Of a stretch of DNA of 64,000 nucleotides, positions 1-10,688 are shown in pieces. Within the stretch, counting starts at the first letter, position 1. Each line of letters begins with the position of its first letter. The DNA is taken from NCBI RefSeq assembly GCF_016859285.1, contig NC_053402.1:8266531-8330530 (forward strand). The letters run 5' to 3'. The notes below the pieces were generated by a model. It made no database searches, was not told the DNA's origin, and saw only the letters and a program-made list of their open reading frames with translations. Origin of the DNA: Xiphias gladius (lineage: Eukaryota; Chordata; Actinopteri; Istiophoriformes; Xiphiidae). A program made the position numbers and the translations under genes.

Positions 1-1446
1 TGAGATTTCTTTCATGACTGTTGGTGAATGTGATGGCAAACCATTACATAGAGTGGCATCAGAAAGTATTCAGACCCCTTCACCTTTTGTGCACTTTATT
101 GTGTTATAGATTTAATTTTAAGTAGATAAAATTGCAATTTTTGCCCATCAGTTTACAGTCAGTAACTCATAATGACAAAGTGAAAATGTGTTTTTAGAAA
201 ATCTTTAAAATGAAAATCAGAATCTGTAATCTGTCATTTACAAAAGTATTCTGACTCTTAATTCAGCACTTTTGTAGCACACATCCAGCAGACTCATAGC
301 CTCATTAGTATTCATTTGGAGTTGTTTTTTTGGCCACTGGATTAACTAAAGTCCAACATTTACTCTTCTTTGTCTCCACCAAATTCTGATGAATTTATGT
401 GGGCATTAAGCTGCTAAAGGTTTGACTTTCTTCACCAGGTTTATCAGTCTATAAAAATGTTTTTCTCCTCGCAGTGTGGGGCAAGCAAGGTAATATAAAA
501 CCTAGTACTGCAGTAAATAGAAAAAAAATGAGAGTCCTAACTTAATGTCTTGTCATTCCATGCTTGTGCTCTTTCAGACTTTATAAAATAGGCAGTAGAA
601 ATCTCCATCTTAAAATTGATAGGATGATGATTAAGGAGTTCACGGGGAGAAGTGGAGTAGGCATCATTTAAACTTGCAGTGGTCATTAATTAAGGGTTCA
701 ACAACAGAATAGGTTTTAAAATGCATCACTGGAGCCTGTGAGAGAACACACAGTACTTTTCTTCCTTCATCTTGTTACTATTGAGTTCGCCCCTTTTCCC
801 TCTTGTACACCAGGGGCTATATATCATTGTGGATCTTTCCACAAAGGTTCTGTTATAGATGCATAAAGTCTTTAACATTTCCCAAACCCCTGTGTCTGAA
901 TAACATAGAGCCATCCCTTTAACAGACAGATGAAGCCAGCAATGTCATGTGTTACATGACTGAAAAGGGCTTTGGTCCCTCTGCCATTTGGTGCTGATTG
1001 CTGGTGCCAAAAAAAGGGGTTAATGAGAGTGGAGCTAGCATGCCAAAACTCAAAACAGTGAGCTCAAAGAGGATAAAAAGCTCTGCTAAAAGGTTGTACA
1101 GTGTTGGTGATAATTCTCAGAGGGTTTGTCATTGTGTGTGACCCCTCTCATATTGTGCGTAGTCATTTGAGCCTTTGTTTATGTAAAATAGGGATTAGTA
1201 GAGCTCTAAATATAAATAAATATGGAATTAAAAATGTGTTGTTCTTTTATATCTGTGTTGGAGATGGAGTTAGGTTCTGGTATGAGATCAAAATTGAGAA
1301 TTCAGTGAGCCGAGATTTTAGTCTTCTTTTTATATAAATTATCCACCAATTTGTCCATCACCATCACTTTTACTTTTACTCATAATTCTCTTCTCAGGGT
1401 TTGAAATTGGTGAAGCTTTAGCAAATAATGTCTGTGTCCTTCACAG
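1..1446. other. RANGAP1 intron, left edge of window
   Basis: No exon of the upstream RanGAP1 leucine-rich repeats is recognisable here. The stretch ends in the acceptor before the exon at 1447, so it is best read as one intron. Apart from a Tc1-like fragment near the left edge I see only AT-rich sequence with short chance reading frames on both strands. Confidence 0.7.
62..265. mobile_element. Tc1-like DNA transposon terminal fragment
   Basis: The sequence starting AGAAAGTATTCAGACCCCTT and continuing through CATAATGACAAAGTGAAAA matches the terminal and subterminal pattern I know from a widespread family of fish Tc1-like elements (AAGTATTCAGACCC then CATAATGACAAAGTGAAAAC). A second 'AAAAGTATTCTGAC' follows at about 243. 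No transposase coding remains. It is a short non-coding relic inside a RANGAP1 intron. Family recognition is from memory; the right limit is approximate. Confidence 0.5.
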
Positions 1447-4400
1447 GCCCTGAAACACCTCCGCAGTATCCAGGTGATAAACTTTGGAGACTGTCTGGTG
1501 CGGCCAGCTGGGGCCATAGCTATTGCAGAAAGTGTATCGGAGGGATTCCCAATCCTCAAGGTGAGTGAGTACTTTACTTACTGGCCCAAATCAAACCTGA
1601 GCCGTCTCCCAGAATAATCATTTGTTGGCAAAGAGCTATAGTTGCGCATGTGTGTGGACAATCTGGATGTGACTGAGCATAAGTAGCCAGACTAAACATG
1701 GTCACACACACCTGTAGGCTTCAGTAATTTCTATCCTAAATTTATTCTGAAAGGTCGTCATTTCCCTATTTTTCTTAGTTTTTGACATTTCTCCTATTTG
1801 CAGAGTAAATATTTTGTTACTTTTAACAGGAACTCAATCTGTCATTTGGTGAGATCACAGAGGAAGCTGCTCTGGCTCTGGCACAAGCAGTAAAGGACAA
1901 GGACCAGCTGGAGAAACTGGACCTAAATGGTAGAAACCTGCAAAGAACTAACTGGCGTTATTTCTGGATTTTCTTTTTGTTTAATTTTTCTTTTGTTTAA
2001 TTTTGCATGATCTCTTTGGTTTTCAGGTAACTGTCTTGGAGATGATGGCTGCAAAGCTCTGAAAGACACCATGGAAGGCATGAACATGGGGGAGCTTCTA
2101 GGATCACTCAGGTAATCATGTCCTTTTTAGCTCCTGTATCCATCTATACTTTCTCTGTACCTGTCTGTCCTGTTTTGGGTTGTGGAGGCCAGGAGCCTAT
2201 CCCAGCTTGCACTATGTGATAAGCAGGACAGGATGCTAGTCTGCTAGCACACATAGACAATACACTCAGTTTAGAGTCTCCAGTTTGTTTGACCTGTTTT
2301 GTGTTTGGACTGTGAGAGAGAACCAGAGCAAAGACATGAGAAGTCCACATTAAACCAACTGAAGATAATCAAGCCAAGATGTCTGCAGTAATCCAGTTTT
2401 GCCTTTAGCCTAGTGCATACAACAAAACATATGCCATTTGTCTGGGACAGGCAAATTTCTTAGACCATCACCATGGATCTTCTAGTTCAAGCAGGTCAAC
2501 GACCTGTCTTCACCTTGGTTGTAAGCTGCTCTCTGTATACTCTATCTGAAGTCACTGAGACTTCTTCAGATTAAATGTTAATTCACGTTGCTTTTTTCCA
2601 CCTTCTCCAACCTTCGTTGTGGCTTGTGTAAATCTCATCTGTACTTTTTTTAAAGCCCGCTCTACTGTTTGATACATACACTTTAAGTGTCTGCAGCATC
2701 ACATCTCCAGCACATACAATCTGCCCTACAGTGACTTCTTGAGTGATTTCATCAAATATCATAATCAAAACATGCATCTCATCCCATGGCAAAATCCTCA
2801 CTAATGATCTGTGATTTTAATCTGCCTCAGTGATGACGAAGGTGAGCCAGAGGATGACGAGGAGGACGAAGATGATGACGAGGAGGAGGATGATGAGGAG
2901 GAGGAAGTGGAAGAGGAAGAGGAAGAAGAAGAAGAAGAAGAAGAAGAAGAGGAGGAAGAAGAAAGCAGTGGCAACAAGGTCAGATAAATGTGTGATTATA
3001 ACCTGACCAGTCATAAAATACTGCCTAATAAGAAGAGTATGTATCAAAGCAAATGTTAAGCAAAAAGTAATTACTTGCACACAAATAAGTTTAGTCAAGT
3101 TTAAAATTCCACCTAATACACTGAATTTAATGCAGCAGCTGCAATGAATAGCTGCTGAGCATAATTAGCTAATGCTTAATTAGGAGCATATGTTGCTATA
3201 TTTATACTGCTGACGTGTCCATATCTCTTTACACAACACCAGTCAGAATTGAATAGGTGACACTAAGTCCACCATAAAGGCGACAGAAGCTGTTTGTTTG
3301 GTGTTGTGGTTGTTGTTAGTTGACTTTCTTTTTTCTCCTCTTCCACTTTTAGTTGTCCACCCCTGCATCAGCACCCCGGCCCCCAGATGTCTCCTCCTTC
3401 CTCAGCTTTCCGTCCCCAGACAAACTACTCAAACTTGGGGCCAAGAGAGCTTTGCTGATCGAGCAGCAGGTAAACGCTGGGATGATTCCACAAATACATC
3501 CACATACGCATAAGTTTTAACTCACAGAACGGCATCGAGCTGTTTATGAGAGGTACTAAAGGCTAAAAGAAATGTCTCGGGCTACAGTTAAGGACATTTT
3601 CGCTGAGATGTTACATTAAAATGTATCCTGTGTGCTTACTTGATGCAAACAAACAGGTAATGTTTCAGTGAATCTGTGTTCCATTCTCTGTGTCTAGGTG
3701 GATGTATCAGATGCTACAAAAACAGCTGAAGCTTTCCTCAAGATTGCATCTGTGTACAAAGAGGAGAATTTTGATGTTAAGAATGCAGTGTTGGACAGTA
3801 TTGGTGAGACACTTCGTACCCCTTGTAAATCGCTTGACTGATGAGGAGGAAACCTCAAAGCATTACATATTATTTTATGCCTTTCAATGTCTTGTAGTTA
3901 TTTTGTGTTTAAGTGTTTGATCTGACAGATACGAGTGTGGTTTTGTTGTAAATGTTGAACTACTCCTTTAAATATAACCATAGACAGCTCCGGTTCATCA
4001 TCTTCCCCTTTCTTCCTATTTCCTTTCACTGTACACTTGACCAAAAGCAAAAAAAATGTTAGTAGCTGAACTGCATTATGGTCTATTATTAAAGCTTCTG
4101 CTTTTTTAAAAATCTTTTTTGTCTTGTCCTCTGCTACGAAAGCACCAAACATGCTGAGAAATTCTGGTCAGATTGTTTTACACATTATATTTTAAAATGT
4201 TGAGGTTGTATTTTTCCTGTAATGCTTCACTTTAGCCTTTAAGAGTCTGTGCTAACAGGGCAGCCATTTTCTTAATTTCTTTTTTGTTGATAGTATTTGA
4301 AAATATTTTTTTTTTCACCCCTCACAGACGCCCTTCTGAAGAAAGCTTTTGCCACTCCTTCCTTCCAAGGCTACAGCTTTGTATCATCTTTGTTAGTGCT

Positions 4401-6130
4401 GCTTGGACTTATCAAGGTATGCTTATTTTGCACCTGCATTTCTCACTTTTGTCTTTTCATTGCATTTTCCATGCTTCTTAAACACTCCTCTTTCCTGACC
4501 TCTCCCATCTGTGCTTCGTTTGTCTTCCTGTCCATTGTCCATCCGTGTGCCCTTTCCTCTTGGCTGCTCAGAGTGAGGACAAAGTGAAACCTGTGCTTGT
4601 GGTTCCTGGTCACCTCCACGCCTTGGAGCACGTTGTTCGACAAGGCTACTTCCCCAAAGAGAACGTGGCCGTGCTGGAGGCCTTCATGTCCCGGTAAGGA
4701 CGTGACAGAATGAGCCAATCAGCAGGCAGCTTGCAGGTACAGACTACCAGAATTACGATCCTATCTTCAGGAATTGATGCACATAAATGAATGTTTTTGC
4801 ACTTGGTGCACTTAGTGACAGTGGTGGACACACTCCGGTGATTGCTTATTTTTGGGGTGGAATGGGATAATTAACTTCATGTTATTTGAATATTTTTAGA
4901 ATTCAACCCTTCAGTTTAAATCAACAGGTGTTGAAGTTTCTGCCCCTAGGACATAAATGAAGGCAATGTCTTTATGGTAATTTACCCTAACGGTTATAAT
5001 ACTCAAGATTTCAGTTCTGGTTAATTTAGGAACAACTGTGGTTACCGTGGTAACGGTATTTGTGGCTTAATACTACAGGTCCCAGATTTCTGGGGGCAGC
5101 AAACACTGAGCACTTTGCCAGAAATACAACAGATAAACAACTGGTGTCTCTGTTTACAGTGCAGCCAAACAAACTCATATTGTTTTAATAAAGAAGTCAG
5201 TCAATAACTGGACTTTTTCCAGGGCACAGTAAAACAAGTTGGATACCCTCCTGAGGAGACGAGGTATGCAGTCTGTCGCCTGCAGCTCTCCATCTGACAG
5301 CTCACTGTGGCTCTTCCTTCCTGTTCCATTACCTTCATGCAGTATTTAAAACTGATCACCTGTCCAAAAAAGGCAAAAATTTACCATGTCTTGTTTTGCG
5401 GATGCGTTTTTTGATAGATGATTGCAGTCAGCCCTAACCTTGGTGAAAAGTACTTTTCCTGTGAGTGCTTCACAATAAAAGCCAAACACATACATTTTGG
5501 CAGTGGAATGCTTTTAATGTGAAACAGTGGCAGTAGGAAATGTTTGGTTTTCACTAGCAGTAACTTAATTCAGATCTGATAAGGTGTTACAGGTGTGACA
5601 GAAGTAAATAGTACATTTGTTGGGGACTATTTTCAGCTGTAGATTAAAGCACATTTGTTGCTCTACTGAGTATTTACAGCAGCAAGATGGTGTATGTGGG
5701 ATTGACTCAAACTACAACAGCCGTGGTCATTGTAACAAAGGAACATGTGCTATTGTGTGGCTCACTGATGTGGTTTTTGGGACCAATGGAGCTTTATTGC
5801 ACAGAATAATAAGCTATATTGAGCTGTGGCTACACAAACAATACTTGTTAGTATATGAGTGGATCAGCTCATTGTTGGTTTATGTGTTTCAGGGGATTTG
5901 TTGACAAAAGGAAAAATACCAGAATATTACCAGATTTACCCCTCACGAAAATATTAAGTTAATGGATAAAAAGATATAATTTATTTGAATAATTTCAGGA
6001 TGTGTGTGTATACACTTGTCCGTAACCCTGTGTGTTTGTCATTCACAGAAACAACAAGGCCCTGGAGTTATGTGGCAATGCCAGAAACAGCCTCCAGTCA
6101 ACACTGCAGAGAGTGAGGTCTGAGAGCTGA
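1447..6130 (+). CDS. rangap1: RanGAP1, Ran GTPase-activating protein 1 (3' half)
   Basis: Activates GTP hydrolysis by Ran on the cytoplasmic side of nuclear pores; the SUMO-modified form binds RanBP2. Nine exons follow in frame: 1447-1560, 1830-1929, 2027-2111, 2831-2978, 3353-3469, 3698-3803, 4328-4416, 4572-4693 and 6049-6130, together 320 residues and a TGA stop. The first three encode the last leucine-rich repeats ([23 protein letters not shown]). The fourth is almost pure Asp/Glu, the family's acidic linker. The remainder is the C-terminal RanGAP1 domain, with [11 protein letters not shown] and the SUMO consensus GLIKSED, whose lysine is the last codon of exon 4328-4416. The N-terminal half, about 280 residues by comparison with the 587-residue human protein, lies left of the window. 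Every junction has GT-AG ends and keeps phase, so the assignment is firm. Teleosts may carry two paralogues; I cannot tell which this is. Confidence 0.95.
2160..2352 (+). repeat. Degenerate teleost interspersed repeat
   Basis: The string 'ggagcctatcccagcttgca', then 'acacatagacaa', 'tttagagtctccag' and 'tttggactgtgagag', follows in order a repeat common in fish genomes (GGAGCCTATCCCAGCTG, ACACATAGAGACAA, TTTAGAGTCACC, TTTGGACTGTGGGAGG). It lies in the RANGAP1 intron just before the acidic exon. It is strongly diverged. I do not know with certainty which retroposon class it comes from. Confidence 0.5.
2831..2978 (+). repeat. Purine-rich acidic-tract exon (GAG/GAA/GAT codons) of RANGAP1
   Basis: This exon codes for 49 codons, nearly all Asp or Glu, followed by ESSGNK. 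At DNA level it is a (GAA)n/(GAG)n/(GAT)n purine run, the kind of tract prone to slippage. Human RanGAP1 also has a long acidic stretch in this position between the LRR and C-terminal domains, so the feature is family-typical even if its length varies. Confidence 0.9.
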
Positions 6131-6138
6131 GGACTGTG

Positions 6139-6206
6139 GACACACACTCTCACACACACTCACACACACTCTCACACACACTCACACACACTCACACACA
6201 CTCACT
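6139..6206. repeat. CACACACT low-complexity repeat
   Basis: Imperfect run of CACACACT/CTCACACA units immediately after the RANGAP1 stop codon, within its 3' UTR. Confidence 0.9.
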
Positions 6207-6678
6207 CTGAACTTTTGATTGATCACTGATGGACTTCAGGAAACCAGCAAACAAGCATAAATTTGAAGCAAATGAAGCAGAGCAGCACTTGAGAAGAAGA
6301 GGCTCCACTCAGGCGCACTTCCATGTGTCACCACTGTCCTTCAGCAGCACACCCTTTTCTGGTAGTGAATGCTTTGTGTTTTGAAGTAGACAATACTCTT
6401 ATGGTGTGGACTTCTTGAAGTACTTCAAGTACACTCATAACCACAGGACAGCACTGACAACTTGTTGTTTTTGCTCTTTGTATTCTGGTGAATAAGAAAA
6501 GGCCTCACTCTCCCCATACCTTAAGATCTGTGTGTTTTCTCCTGGTTAGTGATGCACGACTGATTGAAGCACAGATAAAACTTGGGGGCCAACTGGAAAA
6601 GTTCTGAACAGGATTGATCTGGACTCAAAGCCTCAGCTGTTGTACATTTTCTATTTCATATCTACCTTTACTGTTCCA

Positions 6679-6824
6679 TAGATATAGATATAGATATATA
6701 TAGAGAGAGAGAGAGAGATATAGATATCTATAGAGATATAGATATCTATATCTATATCTATATCTATATCTATATCTATATCTATCTCTATATCTATATC
6801 TATATAGATATAGATATAGATATG
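6679..6824. repeat. TATAGA/TATATC hexamer repeat with inverted arms
   Basis: About 145 bases of hexamer-type repeat. The left part reads GATATAGATATAG, the middle TCTATATCTATATC and the right part TAGATATAGATAT, so neighbouring blocks are reverse complements and could fold into a long AT-rich hairpin. It lies in the RANGAP1 3' UTR, upstream of the likely polyadenylation signal. Confidence 0.9.
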
Positions 6825-7027
6825 TATAAATATCTCAAATGTTTATTAAATTCAAAAAATATGGTCAAAAAACAATACTAAATATGTATTGAGTGGTAGA
6901 TATTATCAAAATAAGACTGTAAACTACAATAAAACAATCAAAAGGGATGAAATTCATTTAAATGTATTTACCTGCCTCTAATCAATTAAAGGCAGAAGGT
7001 GCAGAGATTTTGGATTTGTGTTGCAAA

Positions 7028-7033
7028 AATAAA
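7028..7033 (+). terminator. Polyadenylation signal, RANGAP1
   Basis: AATAAA about 900 bases after the stop codon, followed within 30 bases by a G/T-rich stretch (TTTGAGTGTTGGATTTC), as expected of a cleavage and polyadenylation site. A second AATAAA lies near 7133. Confidence 0.5.
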
Positions 7034-7050
7034 GCTGATTTGAGTGTTGG

Positions 7051-7899
7051 ATTTCTTTCACAGTCTTTGCATATTAATGCATATAAATTTTATTTTATTT
7101 ATTCATTTATTTACATACAAAATTTATATACAAAAATAAAGATAAGCTTTTAAGAGGTAAAGTCTTGGAGTCGAAGAAGTAAATAGCCCTGTAGTACAAA
7201 CCAAGAATAGTCAGCAAATGCAATACAGTTGCTTGCCCTCTAGTGTTCCGTCCTCTAACTGGACAGAAAATGTGAAGCGAAGGTGTTAATTTGCAGTGAG
7301 GGGGCACAGGGATCAGGGGTCACCATGAGAGAATTTACCAAAGCCTTGTTTGTTAGCCTCCCGGAACCCAGACTGTAAGGGCTGGACTCACTCGGAGAGA
7401 AATTAAAAGAAGTCACGGGCAGATAAGTTAACCTTAAACTGGCAGATTCATATACAATCCTTTCATTCGTGTTACCGACCAAGCTGTGACTGTTTGACAT
7501 TCTGCATAAGGGTAAGCTTTTTTTTTTTTTTTTTTTAAATCATTTTTTAAATTTTTTTTATTTGTATCATGAGTGATTTTCAACTGATGAGTTAACACTG
7601 GTGGTTCAAGTTCATATTTAAGATATTGAGTAGTCAATACAGTATTTGACAACCAACACTAATATGTTTATGTACTTATATGTTTTAGAAATAAAAAAGC
7701 ACAGAAGCAATGTTAATATAAAGTTAGTTTGTTGCAATTGAGAAAGCCAAATTCAAGAAATTAAGTAGTAACAAGTAGTAATTTTATCGGTTCAGCGTCC
7801 ATTTTATTTTTTCTTTAAAGGGCTTTTTAAAGGGCCCAACTTGTGAGGAGTTTTCGACTTTTCAATATCCTACTCCTAACACATGATTTACTGGCACAG
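7051..7899. other. Spacer between RANGAP1 and CHADL
   Basis: Holds a poly(T) run near 7518-7536 and AT-rich sequence. I see no recognisable gene. The CHADL transcription start must lie here, but no clear TATA box or CpG-rich promoter is visible. Confidence 0.5.
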
Positions 7900-10644
7900 A
7901 TGCATTTTTTCTCTGCTGCGGTCTTCGTGCTAATTTTAGCACTAAGTTTACCCGTGGAAGCAGGAAAATGTCCCAGGGTGTGCAGCTGTGACAGCGCCAA
8001 ACTCACAGTTGCCTGCGTTGGCAAGAACCTAACGGTGGTTCCCCCAACTATAGATGAGGTGAGGAATTCAAATGTAAAGTGTAGTCCCTCCTTTTCACTT
8101 CACACAACTGTTTGAGGAAGGAACACTGGATGAAAGCTGTAGACTGGTGATTTTACAAATGTTTCTTATGTTTAAATCTATCCATCCAATAGGGAGCTGG
8201 AAAATTACTTACTTTTTAAGACCTTTTATATGCCATTCATACTGCTCAAGGGCTTAGTAGTTAATGTATTGCTCTAATTGGCTGCATAGATGTACATACC
8301 AGTATCAGAAAGTTATGCTTCCACTCAGTGCCTTCCTTCTGATTTCAGTCTTGTCCTTAAATTATGCGTCACCGCTGTCTCAGATACATCCTCCATTCAG
8401 TTGTATTATCCTCACAGATTACAGTGAAACTCGACCTGAGGAATAACAACCTGCAGGTGCTGCCCAGGGGGACGTTTGTGCTCACGCCCTACCTCACCCA
8501 CCTCAATCTGCAGCGCTGCAACATCATCAAGGTGAAGGAGGGTGCTTTCCGGACCCTGGGCCGCGTGGTCTCCCTAAACCTGGCCTACAATAAAATTGAC
8601 ATCCTTTACCAGGTGAGAGGAGAAGGCAAAACTGCAACACCAAAAAGACTGAGTTGATATTTTGGTCAAAAAAACTGCACCACTGACACTTTTAAAACTG
8701 TTTCCTTAGCATTTGAAAAATTATAGAGATATGAGTTTCTCTCATTTTCTCTTTCCCTCCCTCTCTCTGTGCACTTCCACTGACCGGACTGTTGAAGGAG
8801 TCTTTTGATGGCCTCTCCTCCCTGAAGGAGCTGCATCTGGATCATAACCGTGTGGAGGAGATCCAGCCTGGAGCCTTCACACAGCTTGGCTTCCTCAACA
8901 TGCTGGCCCTCACCCACAACCAGCTGGTTTACATCCCCAACATGGCCTTCCAGGTACTCAGACTTGTGGTTATTGACTTTTCTATCATCACAAACACAGA
9001 CACTGATACAAATGCTTCTGCATACACATACTGCATACCTGCTCCACAGTTACTCATTATGTACGGCAGTAGGATCCCACGATAGTCTGCCTCCTCTTCC
9101 AGGGCCTGCACAACATCAAGTGGCTTCGTCTTAGCCATAACTCCCTGAATAACTTGGCCCCTGAGGCGTTCGCTGGCCTGTTCACCCTTAGCCGCCTCAG
9201 CCTGGGCCACAATGAGCTGCAGTTCTTCCCTACTCAGACCATGACGAGGTGGGACAATCTGAAAGATTATTATGGGCATTGTATTATCAGATTGTAAAGA
9301 CTTACAGTAAGAGAGAACTTGAAAACTCTTAGGCACTCCCTTTGAGAGGCAGCAAAAGAAAGAAATTGCACATAATCAAATATTCAACAGCAATACCTCC
9401 AATAATGGAGGTCGTATGTGTCATTCAGGTTTTTACTTTACTCTCTTCTCCCTTTAAAGACTCCCTGAGGTTACGCACCTGGACATGAGCCACAACCCCA
9501 TGGCCTACCTCGGGGAAGAATCTGTCTCCATGGCAAAGCTTACACACCTCTACCTGGACCACATGTCCCTTCAGGACCTGTCAGACCAGGCTTTGTCCCG
9601 CGCCCCCTTCCTTTCCCACCTGGACCTCAGCCACAATCAGCTTCGTTACCTGGAGCCCCTCACAGGCCCCAAGGAGCTGGCCAGCCTCAACTTGACTGGT
9701 ACAACTGTGTTCTGACATTTTTCATTCACACAAATGTAGACATGCAGTGCTGTGAGAGTTAAAGGTTTTCATTACATCCTAACCTCGAAGTTTAGGTAAG
9801 AAATGTATGGTTTTTATCTGGGCAAGAAAATTATCACTTTAGGTAAAGAACTAGGAAGAATGAATATGCAATATGTAATTAATACATCCTGATCATCAAT
9901 TTTCTTAAAGGTAACCCAATCTATTGTAACTGCTACATGCGGCCCATGAGAGAGTGGGCGAGTGTTGGGGGTGTGAAGCTGCTGGGAGCCTGTGCTGGAC
10001 CTCCTCACCTCTCAGATGAGCTACTGCAGGCAGTGGCTCCTGTGGATCTGCGCTGCCACAATAGGGGGGAGATGCTGAAGGAGGAATTGGAGGAGGACAG
10101 TTTGAGCATAGGAAGCTCCCCACCCACCGCCAAGCCCAAGCAGAAAGTCAAGTGTCCAGTTAACTGTGACTGTGATGTGAGTGTTTTTGGGGTTTGTGTG
10201 GACTGTACTCGTGACAGAAACAATATTTCACTTCTGTGGGGCAGATTTTGTGTGCTGTGTTAAGGAGTAGTCCCCCTCCAACATTAGCTGCTTTTTTTGA
10301 GAAATGGAAACAGGAAGGAAGGATTATTTGAGGTTCTCTGGCTCTGTACATACAGAGTGTGCTAAAAGTCACATCTTTAGATTAAGTTACTAAAATAACT
10401 GGACTGTCAACATTGTTGGATACCGAAGGTATGGAGAAAACAGTTTCAAAACCATCTTTTTTTGATAGCACATATAAAAACGTATGTAGACTAGTTTTCA
10501 TATTTATCAGCGGGGTAGAAAGTAACTAAGTACATTTACTTGTGGTATTTTCATGTACTTTTCCATTTTATGCTACAAGGGAAATATTGTACTTTTCACT
10601 CCAATATGTTTATCTGACAGTTGTAGTTACTAGTGGCTTTTCAG

Positions 10645-10688
<44 letters not shown>

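Larger units (their letters stand above)
6131..7050 (+). other. RANGAP1 3' untranslated region
   Basis: Sequence from the TGA stop to just past an AATAAA hexamer at 7028. It contains an ACACTC/CACACA low-complexity run directly after the stop and a TATAGA/TATATC repeat around 6.7 kb. Another AATAAA-like hexamer near 6930 could give a shorter transcript. The end is inferred from the hexamer, not from transcript data. Confidence 0.55.

Noticed and set aside
7843-7899. Earlier start for CHADL
   Set aside because: The upstream in-frame stretch begins with GTG, not ATG; ATG at 7900 alone gives a standard signal peptide.
8929-9336. 135-codon frame antisense to CHADL
   Set aside because: Reverse shadow of LRR exons; the Glu/Ala-rich look comes from the Leu/Ser/Arg codons on the other strand.
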